Shown here: in pieces, positions 44,636-52,920 of the stretch | Layout: every line of letters starts with the position of its first letter | Numbering within the stretch: the stretch's first letter is position 1 | The notes under the pieces: generated by a model | Databases searched by the model: none | Told to the model about the DNA's origin: nothing | The model's input: the letters and a program-made list of their open reading frames with translations, nothing else | Made by a program: the position numbers and the translations under genes | Assembly: GCF_000725495.1 (NCBI RefSeq) | Contig: NZ_JNZD01000006.1 | Span: 124,001 to 188,000, forward strand | Length of the DNA: 64,000 nt | Direction: 5' to 3' | Source of the DNA: Streptomyces aureus | GTDB taxonomy: Bacteria; Actinomycetota; Actinomycetes; Streptomycetales; Streptomycetaceae

Positions 44636-45397
44636 GTGGCCGTCGTTCCCGTGCGTCGTCTGGCGCTGCTCGGGGGCGGGTTCTCCATGGACGACGACGG
44701 GCTGCTGGACGACTGGGTGCTCGCGCACGCCCGTACCGCCCGGCCCAAGGTGTGCTTCGTGCCCACGGCCAGCGGGGATGCCCCGGCCTACGCCGACCAT
44801 TTCCTCTCCGCGTTCCGGCCGCGGGCCTGTGAGCCGAGTGTTCTGCCGTTGTTCCGGAGGGAACTCGACGACGCCGCCTTGCGTGCCTTCCTGCTCACGC
44901 AGGATGTCGTGTACGTAGGCGGCGGCAACACGGCGAACCTGCTGGCGGTGTGGCGCGCCCACGGCGTGGACCGGTTGATGGTCGAGGCGTACGGTCGTGG
45001 CACCTTGCTGTGCGGTATCAGCGCCGGCGCCAACTGCTGGGCCGACGGCTCGCACACCGACTCCTTCGGACCGCTGACCTTTCTGCCGGACGGTCTGGGC
45101 CTCCTGCCCGGCTCGGTCTGCCCCCACTACGACAGCGAACCGGGCCGCCGTGCTTCCTACACGGCCGCCGTGGCCAGCGGCGCACTGCCTGGCGGCTGGG
45201 CACTGGAGGACGGCGTCGGCGCCCTCTTCATAGACGGCCTACTGACAGAGACGGTGACCCGCGCTCCGGGGGCTCGCATCTACCGGGTGGAGGTGGACGG
45301 CAAGAACGGAGCCGTGGAACGCGATGTGCCCTGTTCGGTACTGCCCCTGCGGCGCGGGGGCCCACCCACCGTCCCCGGTCAGTCGTCGATGGCCTGA
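44636..45397 (+). CDS. Peptidase S51 (peptidase E/cyanophycinase-like)
   Basis: A 253-residue cytoplasmic protein of the S51 family. The nucleophile serine is in CGISAGANCW (near residue 128), preceded by VYVGGGNTANLL, both family hallmarks; the first strand has LALLGGGFSM. Known members cleave Asp-X dipeptides (peptidase E) or cyanophycin. GTG 44636 has AGGAGG 6 nt upstream, which decides it over ATG 44618, where that site would lie inside the gene. Its 3' end overlaps the convergent hydrolase gene by 19 bp. Confidence 0.85.
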   Translation: MAVVPVRRLALLGGGFSMDDDGLLDDWVLAHARTARPKVCFVPTASGDAPAYADHFLSAFRPRACEPSVLPLFRRELDDAALRAFLLTQDVVYVGGGNTANLLAVWRAHGVDRLMVEAYGRGTLLCGISAGANCWADGSHTDSFGPLTFLPDGLGLLPGSVCPHYDSEPGRRASYTAAVASGALPGGWALEDGVGALFIDGLLTETVTRAPGARIYRVEVDGKNGAVERDVPCSVLPLRRGGPPTVPGQSSMA

Positions 45398-46575
45398 TAG
45401 ACCGCGGTCCAGAAGTCGTGCCACATCGGCAGTCGCTGGTCACCCGCGTGCGCGCGTTGCATCACGAAGATGGCCGTCAGGTCTTCGGCGGGGTCGTTGT
45501 ACCAGGCCGTGCCGTACTTGCCCGGCCATCCGTAGCTCCCGATGGAGGGGCCCAGGTGCGTACGGCGGGTGCGGACCGACATTCCGAATCCCCAGCCCAT
45601 GGCGTCGAAGTAGCCGGGCCAGAACCCGGAGACCGCCTTCTGCGCCGGAGTCAGCTGGTCGCTGGTCATCAGGGTCACCGACGGCCGCGAGAGCACCCGC
45701 TCGCCGGGGCGGCCGCCACCCGCGAGCAGGGCGGACGCGAAGGCGAGGTAGTCCTCGGCGGTCGAGACGAGCCCGCCGCCCCCTCCCTCGAAGACGGGCG
45801 GCCGACTCCAGCGCCCCTCGGGGCCGTCCTCGACAACGGCTCCTCCGCCCGCCGCGTCGTCCCACTCGTACGCCGTCGCCAGCCGCCCGAGGCTCTCGCT
45901 CCCGACGCTGAAGGCGGTGTCCTTCATCCCGAGGGGGTCGCAGATGCGTTCGCGCACGGCGTCCCCGAACGACAGGCCCGTCGCCCGGGCGATGAGCACG
46001 CCCGTCACGTCGGCGGCGGTCTCGTACATCCAGCGCTCACCCGGTTGGTGGACCAGTGGGAGCGAGCCGAGGCGGCGCGTCCACGCGTCCTGCGGCTCGC
46101 CGACTGCGTCCAGTTCGGCCAGGGCGTCGGAGACGGGGACCGTTCCCGGCTCGGCCGGGACCATTCCGGTGCCGAGGGTGAACGTGAGCAGGTCCCGCAG
46201 GGTGATCGGGCGTTTCGCCGGCACCGTACGGTCGAGCGGCCCGTCGGGATCGGCGAGCACCGTCATGTCCGCCAGCTCCGGGAGGAGGTCGTCGACCGGG
46301 TCGTCCAGGCGCAGGGTGCAGTCCTCGACGAGGGTCATCGCGCACGCGGCGACGAGGGGCTTCGTCATCGAGGCGATGCGGCAGATCGTGTCGCCGGCCA
46401 TCGGTGTGCGCGAGCCCTGGCCCTCGAACGCGAGCGTTCCCCTCGCCTCGACGTGCACGTCGCCATGGCGCGCGAGGACGACCACCATGCCGGGGACGAA
46501 GCCGGAGTCGACGTGCCGCTCGACCAACCCCCACACCCGGCCGAGCCGTCGCTCCGAGAACCCACCGGTCGCCAT
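45379..46575 (-). CDS. Serine hydrolase, beta-lactamase fold
   Basis: A 398-residue protein without signal peptide. The Ser-x-x-Lys motif is SMTK in RIASMTKPLVAA (near residue 70), the Tyr motif is in WMYETAADVTG (near 180), and the closing glycine-rich SYGWPGKYGT matches the third motif. It resembles class C-like esterases and D-aminopeptidases (EstB group). ATG 46575 has GGAG 6 nt upstream. It is the second such protein in the window (with 19394-20509) but is only distantly similar, so not a local duplication. Confidence 0.85.
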   Translation of the reverse strand: MATGGFSERRLGRVWGLVERHVDSGFVPGMVVVLARHGDVHVEARGTLAFEGQGSRTPMAGDTICRIASMTKPLVAACAMTLVEDCTLRLDDPVDDLLPELADMTVLADPDGPLDRTVPAKRPITLRDLLTFTLGTGMVPAEPGTVPVSDALAELDAVGEPQDAWTRRLGSLPLVHQPGERWMYETAADVTGVLIARATGLSFGDAVRERICDPLGMKDTAFSVGSESLGRLATAYEWDDAAGGGAVVEDGPEGRWSRPPVFEGGGGGLVSTAEDYLAFASALLAGGGRPGERVLSRPSVTLMTSDQLTPAQKAVSGFWPGYFDAMGWGFGMSVRTRRTHLGPSIGSYGWPGKYGTAWYNDPAEDLTAIFVMQRAHAGDQRLPMWHDFWTAVYQAIDD

Positions 46576-46729
46576 CCGTCTCTCCTTCACCGCGATGCGC
46601 ACCGTCCCCGAGATCCGCCTTCCGGCGACCTCGGCCACGCTGAGACGAGTCTTACAAGCACGATCACGCGGCGCAGGTTATCCGCGTGACGCGTGCGGGC
46701 GGGTCACGGCATGCCGACACAGTGAATCA

Positions 46730-47542
46730 ATGGAATATCCTCGCCCGAATCCCAGTGGCTGGATCAGGTTGGGCAAGGTGAGTGTCGTAGATATCAAGGA
46801 GGCCGTCGCAGAAATCGAGGCTGTCCAGGAGGAGCCAGGTCTGCCTCTGGCATGGCGATGGTCAACCATGCACCGGTTCGTGATGTGTCTGGCGATGGAT
46901 CACGACGGGCGCTGGGCGTACCAGATGAACTCGCTCGACGTTCACGACGACGGCCTGATCGGAGCCGTTCTGGCGTTCGCGAGGCATCACCAGCTCGGCC
47001 GAGGCCAGGATGCTCGACCGCTCACCGTCCTCCCTGGCTTTTCATACGGGAACTACCGCTTCGATGCCGTCGCCGCTGCATCACCGGCCGTTCACAGGTT
47101 TCACCATCACCGGAACGAGGCCTTGAACAAGGTCGTCTCAGCGGTCTTCCCGGCGTACCTGTGCGAGTTCCGCGGTGACGAGAACGTTGAGGAGGCAGCC
47201 ATGCGGTTCGAGCGCATGCTGCGGCCGACGCGCGTGTCCAGGCTTCCGGTCCCGTACCTGCGCATGCGATACGACAACACGCGGACCGGTGGGGGCAGCA
47301 TGGGCACCTCCCGGGGGTTCACCACGCACGACGTACTGCTGCGGGAACTCGCCCTCCTCGAAGGTGCACCTGGCAGTTTCGTGGAGTTCGAGAACCGGCC
47401 TGGTGAGGTGTGGCGCATCCAGTGGGACGGCTCCTGGATCGTGAACGGTCGCTCGCAGGATGTGCGGCCCTCGGAGGAGTGGCTGTTGAAGGTTCTGGGG
47501 TGCGCGTTGGACGGCGGGGACAGTGAGCCTTTTCCAACCTGA
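46730..47542 (+). CDS. Orphan hypothetical protein
   Basis: A 270-residue soluble protein, unrecognised. It is rich in Trp, His and Phe with an acidic N-terminal helix (VVDIKEAVAEIEAVQEE) and a C-terminal part (FVEFENRPGEVWRIQWDGSWIVNG) that looks like a small beta domain. Codon bias is weaker than in the flanking enzymes. The ATG at 46730 lacks a good ribosome site. It is first in a run of five such genes. Confidence 0.6.
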   Translation: MEYPRPNPSGWIRLGKVSVVDIKEAVAEIEAVQEEPGLPLAWRWSTMHRFVMCLAMDHDGRWAYQMNSLDVHDDGLIGAVLAFARHHQLGRGQDARPLTVLPGFSYGNYRFDAVAAASPAVHRFHHHRNEALNKVVSAVFPAYLCEFRGDENVEEAAMRFERMLRPTRVSRLPVPYLRMRYDNTRTGGGSMGTSRGFTTHDVLLRELALLEGAPGSFVEFENRPGEVWRIQWDGSWIVNGRSQDVRPSEEWLLKVLGCALDGGDSEPFPT

Positions 47543-47644
47543 CTGTGTGGGGGCGGATTGGACACGCTCGATCGTGCTCGGGAGTGAAGCTCGTGATGGA
47601 CGGGTGTCCACTGGTCAGGGCGAAGCCTCTGCAAGGATCCACCC

Positions 47645-48889
47645 ATGCTCTGCGACGTCTGTGATCACGAGATGGTGAAACTGGACCGCCCGCCCACGCG
47701 GTGGTGCCGGGAGTCATGGCACTGTCCTTGGTGTCATGCCTGGACCCAATTCGAGACCCCCGAATTCGATGTCCTGCGGCCGGGCCATATGCCTTGGGAT
47801 CTGCGGTGGGAGGCTGCATGGACGGACATGCTGCCGGATGCCGGACACCATGCGTACGGCGGTTTCCACCAGACACTGTGCGGCATCGAAAGGCCCGATA
47901 TGGAGGGCTCCCAGTTCGGCATGTGGGGCGGTGTCGACGATGACTGCCCCGATTGCACCGCAGCAGCTCTGGTCATCGACGCGCGCTGGCCCGAGGACCG
48001 GCGCGAGACGTTCCGCGTGAGCGTGAGAGCTTTGCCCAAGCCCCGTCCTGAGGACGAACCAGGCTACGTCCAGCCGGCTGACGAGCTCGGCCGGCTCGAC
48101 ATCCGACTGCCGGAAATCCCGCCGGCTACCGCAACGCGCGTGCTCGCCACCTCGATACTGCCTCGCGAAGCTCACGACGGCTTCCTGACGATCGGCGACG
48201 GCCCTGGCTCGCTGCGACTTCCCGCATCCTGGGTAGCCTGCGGAATCGGCCCCTACCGGCCACGCGACTGGTTGCAAGGCTACGGAGCCTACCCGCTGGA
48301 CTCCCTGCCGCCGTTGGACGAAGCGACGTTCGTGGGCGACTTCGCCTGGATCGGCGAAATCGGCGATCCCCTGGACTACCGCATCGCGGTCACGGATCCC
48401 ATCGCCGCTGAATTGGCCGAAGCCGGACTTACGCTCCCCGCCGACTTCGTCGCGCTGATCACCCGCGCCAACCTCCACCGACTCCTGGACACAAAAGGCG
48501 CTGGAAACTGGACCGATGTCGTCGGCCCGCTGCCCAGCCCGGCCGACTCTGCCGACCGTATGGTCCTGTTCTTCCGCGATCAGCAGAGCTGCGTCATGTG
48601 GTACCTCTACCTGCGCCACAGCGGGGAGTCGTTCGTCGTCTGGTCATACCAGGACTTCACCCGCGAGCCAAAGCTCCGATACAACCAGGATGGTGAGGTC
48701 GTCACCCCGCGCCAGGAAATCAACTGGTGTGCGCCAAGCGTTGAGAGTTTCGCCTACCGGTACCTGATCGAGGAACGCCTGAACGCTGCGATCCGCGACA
48801 AGGAGCGGGCCAAGGACCTCGCCCCAGAGCTTCTCGCCTACCTCGCGCACTACGTGTCTGGTTGCCTCGAGAAGCAGACAGGGATCTAA
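47645..48889 (+). CDS. Zinc-ribbon protein with SMI1/KNR4-like C-terminal half
   Basis: A 414-residue protein. The N-terminus has two C-x2-C pairs (CDVCDHE and CPWCHAW) that form a zinc ribbon; a further CPDC occurs near residue 105. The C-terminal half (about 270-380) has a LTLPADFVALITRANLHRLL segment and Trp-rich strands reminiscent of the SMI1/KNR4 fold, common in immunity proteins of polymorphic toxins. The match is by eye and tentative. Codon bias is weaker than average, and many Trp codons are present. Confidence 0.6.
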   Translation: MLCDVCDHEMVKLDRPPTRWCRESWHCPWCHAWTQFETPEFDVLRPGHMPWDLRWEAAWTDMLPDAGHHAYGGFHQTLCGIERPDMEGSQFGMWGGVDDDCPDCTAAALVIDARWPEDRRETFRVSVRALPKPRPEDEPGYVQPADELGRLDIRLPEIPPATATRVLATSILPREAHDGFLTIGDGPGSLRLPASWVACGIGPYRPRDWLQGYGAYPLDSLPPLDEATFVGDFAWIGEIGDPLDYRIAVTDPIAAELAEAGLTLPADFVALITRANLHRLLDTKGAGNWTDVVGPLPSPADSADRMVLFFRDQQSCVMWYLYLRHSGESFVVWSYQDFTREPKLRYNQDGEVVTPRQEINWCAPSVESFAYRYLIEERLNAAIRDKERAKDLAPELLAYLAHYVSGCLEKQTGI

Positions 48890-49051
48890 TCCCAACCTGC
48901 CGATGTTGTCGCGCAGTTGGCGTGACAGATGGATGAAGCCCTCCACCGAGACATGCCTGGCCTCAACCGGATCACCGACCGAGCGACCATTCTGTCGGCA
49001 GCTTGGGAAAGCCGGTGGCAGTCACCTCTGGTGCCAGGTGATAGTCACGGG

Positions 49052-49531
49052 ATGGATCGAGCGGACGGGCCGGACTGCCTCGCGGCGAGTGCAGAGACGT
49101 ACGACGCGGTGCAGGCTGCCATCAATGGGGTCGCACCCCACTGGGCAGGCGGACAACCAGTCACCCTCAACGGGCTGTTCGTCCGGTGGAGGGGCCTCGT
49201 CCACGAGGTGGAGGAGAGCTACTTGTGGTGCGCTCCCGAGCTCGGCAACGACATCTGGTGCCGCGGCGTCCTGGCGAGGATCTGGCCGAGGCTCCCGGCG
49301 CGCGTCCGGGAGTGCAGACAGCCGGAACTCGATGCCCTCGACGAGCGCTATCGACGGGCCACGATTCCGTGGCCTGGGCATGCTGACGACGGTGACGATT
49401 GGTGGAGTTGGCGGGTTCCTCGGCGTCTGGAGATCGAGGCGTCGGAGCAACGTGGAGAAGGCTGGCCGTCGGGTTGGGAGATGATGCCGTTCCCGAAGCC
49501 TGACTCCGTGGAAGTCATCGCTCGAGGTTGA
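49052..49531 (+). CDS. Orphan hypothetical protein
   Basis: A 159-residue soluble protein, unrecognised, with a Trp-rich middle (LFVRWRGLVHEVEESYLWCAPELGND). The frame is open from an ATG at 48929, but codon bias between 48929 and 49050 is poor. I therefore favour the ATG at 49052, close to the start of the well-biased part. It converges with the next gene, 88 bp away. Confidence 0.5.
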   Translation: MDRADGPDCLAASAETYDAVQAAINGVAPHWAGGQPVTLNGLFVRWRGLVHEVEESYLWCAPELGNDIWCRGVLARIWPRLPARVRECRQPELDALDERYRRATIPWPGHADDGDDWWSWRVPRRLEIEASEQRGEGWPSGWEMMPFPKPDSVEVIARG

Positions 49532-49619
49532 TCCAGGCCGACAAGGCCACCGACCTGAGCAGTGGCGAGAATGCGGAGCGCCGGGCGAATCCGGTGGCGG
49601 TCCGGCGGAATCCACGGTG

Positions 49620-50102
49620 TCACGCCGTGTGTTTGTGCATCACGTCGAGGTAGTGCCGATCGCGGTGCGGACCGTGGTGGTCCCGGCCGGGGAGGCTGAA
49701 GACGGCGCAGACCTCGGCTGGCCGGGTCAGGATGCTCGACTGCTCGCCGAAGGTCAGGACGGAGTTGACTTCGTGGTCGCAGCCCGCGGTGTCGAGGGCC
49801 GTGATCAGATCCTCACGGAGCACCGTCGCATCGAACGACTCGGAGTCGGGCAGCACGAGCGGCGGGAGATGCGCCGTCGAACCAGGCCAGAGGCTGATCG
49901 AGATGCCGCTGACGGCCCGCTGCGTGACCACCAGGCTCAGCCCGCCCCAGGAGTAGGGGTAGCCGTCGATGTCGGGCCCCTTCATGATGTGCGCGGGATG
50001 CGGGCGCCCCGGGCCGAGAAGGTCTTCGGCCTCCGCCAGGGACATTCCGCAGTGAAGCGCGCCGACCCGGCCGGTGCGGGCGAAGTCGACGAGTACGTTC
50101 AT
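49620..50102 (-). CDS. Orphan hypothetical protein, immunity-like
   Basis: A 160-residue soluble protein. The N-terminal segment LHCGMSLAEAEDLLGPGRPHPAHI followed by YPYSWGGLSLVVTQ is of a type seen in many actinobacterial immunity-like proteins (a 'GMSxxEAExLLG' helix, then a beta sheet). ATG 50102 is the best start, although the ribosome site is weak. Function unknown. Confidence 0.55.
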   Translation of the reverse strand: MNVLVDFARTGRVGALHCGMSLAEAEDLLGPGRPHPAHIMKGPDIDGYPYSWGGLSLVVTQRAVSGISISLWPGSTAHLPPLVLPDSESFDATVLREDLITALDTAGCDHEVNSVLTFGEQSSILTRPAEVCAVFSLPGRDHHGPHRDRHYLDVMHKHTA

Positions 50103-50265
50103 CAAGGTCACGGCAGTGACTGTGTCACCGTCCCGGGCCTGTGCGCACTCCGATATGAAACGCGGTCGCGACCGGCCGGGCAGCAGCCCCGGCGGCACAG
50201 GGATCCGCCGAGCCCGGCCAGGAATTCGTTCGCTTCACTCGGTTCCGCCCAGCAAAATCCCGGCC

Positions 50266-50904
50266 ATGGGTACAGACATACACGGATTCATCGAGGTCAG
50301 AGACGAGTTCATCGACCTGTCCGAGCCGGACGACGACGACCCCTTCCTTCGTTGGCACCCGGCCGGCGCCCTCGACCACTTCTACGACGGGCGGGACTAC
50401 CTCGCGTTCGGCTGTCTGTTCGGGGTGCGCGGTAGCGGCTTCGAGCCCCTCGCCGCCGGGCGAGGCTTTCCCGAGGATGCGTCCCGAGCGGTGACCCGGG
50501 CCTTCGAGGAAGAAGGCGATGACGCCCACAGCCCATCCTGGATCAGCTGGGCCGACATCGAGTCGGCGTCGTGGGACGAGCCTGCCGAATTGACGGTGCA
50601 TCCCAAGGCAGTGGAATACCGGCGCGAGCCCGGCGAAGACTGGGTCTGGTACGGGTGGGGCAACTGGCCGGCCCGCCTGGCCGAGCTCACCGGAACCAGC
50701 CTGCAGACCGTCGCACGCGCCGGCGATCACTGGCCCGAAGGCACAGAATGGATCGACGGCGATCGGCTCTTCCGCATCGCACGGCTCACCCGGCGACAAG
50801 CCGTCTCGGACGGGGACTGGGGTGACGTGTGGACGGTGATGAAGACGCTGGCCAAGCGCCACGGCGCCGACAACGTCCGTCTCGTCGTGTGGTTCGACAA
50901 CTGA
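50266..50904 (+). CDS. Orphan hypothetical protein
   Basis: A 212-residue acidic protein beginning MGTDIHGFIEVRD, a motif shared by a family of uncharacterised bacterial proteins. It has alternating acidic and aromatic residues (WISWADIESASWDEPAE) and no membrane segment. No clear ribosome site precedes ATG 50266. It lies 163 bp from the divergent gene at 49620-50102. Confidence 0.6.
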   Translation: MGTDIHGFIEVRDEFIDLSEPDDDDPFLRWHPAGALDHFYDGRDYLAFGCLFGVRGSGFEPLAAGRGFPEDASRAVTRAFEEEGDDAHSPSWISWADIESASWDEPAELTVHPKAVEYRREPGEDWVWYGWGNWPARLAELTGTSLQTVARAGDHWPEGTEWIDGDRLFRIARLTRRQAVSDGDWGDVWTVMKTLAKRHGADNVRLVVWFDN

Positions 50905-50969
50905 CCGCCCCGGGGCGATCACGCGTCGAGTCACGATGCACCGGCGCTGTCCGGTGCTGTTCCTCCGCC

Positions 50970-51410
50970 TCAGCCGATCTGTTCGGCCAGTCCCACGATG
51001 ATGCCCTCCGGGCCGCGGACGTAGCAGAGCAGGTAGCTGTCCTCGAATCGGGCGATCTGGCCCAGGAGTTCGGCGCCGTGTGGGCGCAGGCGGGTGACCG
51101 TGTCCTCGATGTCGTCGACGGCGAACATGACGCGGTGCGTGCCCAGGATGTTGTGCGGCTGGTTGCGGCGGCCGGCCCCGGTCGCCACCGGGTTGCGGTA
51201 CTTCGCCAGCTCCAGCCGGCTGTGGCCGTCCGGGGTCCTCAGCATCGCGATCTCACAGTGGACCCCGTCGAGCCCGGTGCACTGGTCGGCGAAGAGGCCC
51301 TGGACCTCGCCCCGCCCCTCCAGTTCCATGCCGAGTTCCACGAAGTACGCGACGGCCGCGTCCATGTCCTCGACGACGATGCCGACGTTGTCCATCCGCT
51401 GGATCGCCAT
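50970..51410 (-). CDS. VOC-family (glyoxalase/dioxygenase-fold) protein
   Basis: A 146-residue single-domain vicinal-oxygen-chelate protein. It has the paired beta-alpha-beta-beta-beta modules with MDNVGIVVEDMDAAVAYFVELGMELEG at the start and HRVMFAVDDIEDTVTRLRPHGAELLG in the middle, ending GPEGIIVGLAEQIG. Members are metal-dependent glyoxalases, dioxygenases or antibiotic-binding proteins. ATG 51410 has GGAG 8 nt upstream. Substrate unknown. Confidence 0.85.
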   Translation of the reverse strand: MAIQRMDNVGIVVEDMDAAVAYFVELGMELEGRGEVQGLFADQCTGLDGVHCEIAMLRTPDGHSRLELAKYRNPVATGAGRRNQPHNILGTHRVMFAVDDIEDTVTRLRPHGAELLGQIARFEDSYLLCYVRGPEGIIVGLAEQIG

Positions 51411-51604
51411 GCAGGTCTCTCCTTCTTCCTCGGGCGGCCGGTCGTGGCCGCCGACTTCGGGCGCCACCACCGAGGGTGGGTGGATGCGGCGCGGGTGACC
51501 CCGTATCCGGCAGTGGATTCGACCGTACGAAACCCGATTGGCGGATGGCAGCACCCCCTGCTATTTTTCCGGAGGCCGTGCGAGAGAACGAGGAGGTGGT
51601 ACCC

Positions 51605-51658
51605 GTGAACACACAATCCACATGGGTGCTCTCCTCCGGGGTCACGGTCGGGCGATAG
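51605..51658 (+). CDS. Possible 17-residue leader peptide
   Basis: GTG at 51605 is preceded by a perfect AGGAGG with 8-nt spacing, and the frame runs 17 codons (MNTQSTWVLSSGVTVGR) to TAG. It lies 45 bp upstream of the alpha/beta hydrolase gene. The ribosome site is far better than that of many real genes here, so it may be a translated leader, or the start of a once longer gene. No homologue is known to me. Confidence 0.3.
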   Translation: MNTQSTWVLSSGVTVGR

Positions 51659-51703
51659 GTCGTCCGGGAGCGCCGTTCACGTGCACTCCCGAAAGGCACG
51701 ACC

Positions 51704-52441
51704 ATGAAGTTCACTTCCGAGCAGCGCCTCGACGACGGCGTCCTCGAGCGCGAATTCACCCTCGGCGAGATCCCCGGCACCCTCTGGACACCCGGATCCG
51801 CACCTGCCCCGCTGGTCCTGATGTCCCACAACAACGGTCTGCCCAAGGCGGACCCGCGCTTGGTGGCCCGGGCCCGGTACACCGCGGCTCGCGGCTACAC
51901 GGTGGCCACCATCGACGCCGCCGGATGCGGTGAGCGGCCCCGGTCAGCCGCCGCGGAACAGGCCCGCGCCGACCTCCGCCGGGCGATGCAGGCCGGCGAG
52001 CCGGTCGACGAGATCTTCGAGTCCCTCATCGGCCCGCTGGTCGAGAACGCGGTCCCGGAATGGCGGGCCACTCTGGACGCCCTCCTGGAGCTGCCCGACA
52101 TCGACGGCCCCGTCGGCTACTCCGGCGGCTGGACCGCCCTCGGCATCCGGCTCGCGGTGGCCGATCCGCGGATCAAGGCCGCGGGATTCTTCGCCGGGGG
52201 GTACGTCCCCCGGGCCCAGCGCGAGGAGGCCCCGCAGGTCACCATTCCGCTGCTGTTCCTGCTCCAGTGGGACGACGAGGGCAACCCCCGGCAGCGGGCC
52301 CTCGACCTGTTCGACGCCTTCGGCAGCAAGGAGAAGACGCTGCACGCCAATCTGGGCGGGCACGTCGGCACCCCCTGGTTCGAGCTGGAGGACGGGTGCA
52401 GGTTCTTCGACCGGCACCTGAAGGGGGCCGGACAGCCGTAG
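51704..52441 (+). CDS. Alpha/beta hydrolase, dienelactone-hydrolase-like
   Basis: A 245-residue cytoplasmic hydrolase. Strand and elbow motifs are LVLMSHNNGLP, then GPVGYSGGWTALG with the nucleophile serine (near residue 144). A late Asp lies in FLLQWDDEG, and the histidine is in HANLGGHVGTPWFE. Serine in place of the cysteine of classical dienelactone hydrolases points to an esterase. ATG 51704 follows a weak CGAAAGG site. A hairpin and repeats follow the stop. Confidence 0.82.
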   Translation: MKFTSEQRLDDGVLEREFTLGEIPGTLWTPGSAPAPLVLMSHNNGLPKADPRLVARARYTAARGYTVATIDAAGCGERPRSAAAEQARADLRRAMQAGEPVDEIFESLIGPLVENAVPEWRATLDALLELPDIDGPVGYSGGWTALGIRLAVADPRIKAAGFFAGGYVPRAQREEAPQVTIPLLFLLQWDDEGNPRQRALDLFDAFGSKEKTLHANLGGHVGTPWFELEDGCRFFDRHLKGAGQP

Positions 52442-52463
52442 CGGCGGGAGGCGCGTCCAGGCG

Positions 52464-52509
52464 GCGGCCGGGGCTAGCCGGCGGCCGGGGCTAGCCGGCG
52501 GCCGGGGCC
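52464..52509. repeat. 17-bp tandem repeat
   Basis: GCGGCCGGGGCTAGCCG is present twice exactly (52464-52480, 52481-52497) with a partial third copy, directly before a hairpin. Each unit contains a GGCTAGCC palindrome. Confidence 0.7.
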
Positions 52510-52531
52510 CCGTCCCTCGAGGACGGGGCCC
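52505..52531 (+). terminator. Terminator after the alpha/beta hydrolase
   Basis: A perfect 11-bp stem GGGCCCCGTCC / GGACGGGGCCC with loop CTCGA, 64 bp after the stop at 52441. Confidence 0.7.
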
Positions 52532-52920
52532 GGTCGTCCCGGTCATCCCGGTCGTCGCGGCCCTCGTGGTCGCCCCGGTCGTCACGGCCCTTCCCGACGG
52601 CCCTGACCGCGAGACGTGCGAACGGCCCTGAGCGCCCCGACTGCCCCGACTGCCCGGACGGCTCCGACCCGCCGGTACCACCGAGTACCGCTACCAGCCG
52701 GTCGGAGCCGTCGTCCACCGCCCCGTCCCAGCCGCTCGGGGCGATCGACCACGGCCCCGCGGGACCCGCTCGGAGCGATCGACCACGGCCCCCTGGCACG
52801 GGCTCGAGGTGACCGACCGCCGCCCGTCAGTAACCCACCGCCACCGGATCACCACTCCAGGGGGAGTCGCGGACCGACACCGGGGGGAGGAACATCGGAG
52901 GACGAGGCAGGGTGGTGGTT
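52532..52920. other. Low-complexity intergenic region
   Basis: About 390 bp of simple, repetitive GC-rich sequence (runs of CCGGTCGTC and GACTGCCC type). It includes a 26-bp direct repeat with one mismatch (52733-52758 and 52767-52792, period 34 bp). I see no supported gene. It lies upstream of the SpoIIE-type regulator and should hold its promoter. Confidence 0.5.

Noticed and set aside
46730..50904. Mobile island with integrase or transposase
   Set aside because: No integrase, transposase, tRNA target or flanking direct repeat was found, so only weak codon bias supports transfer.
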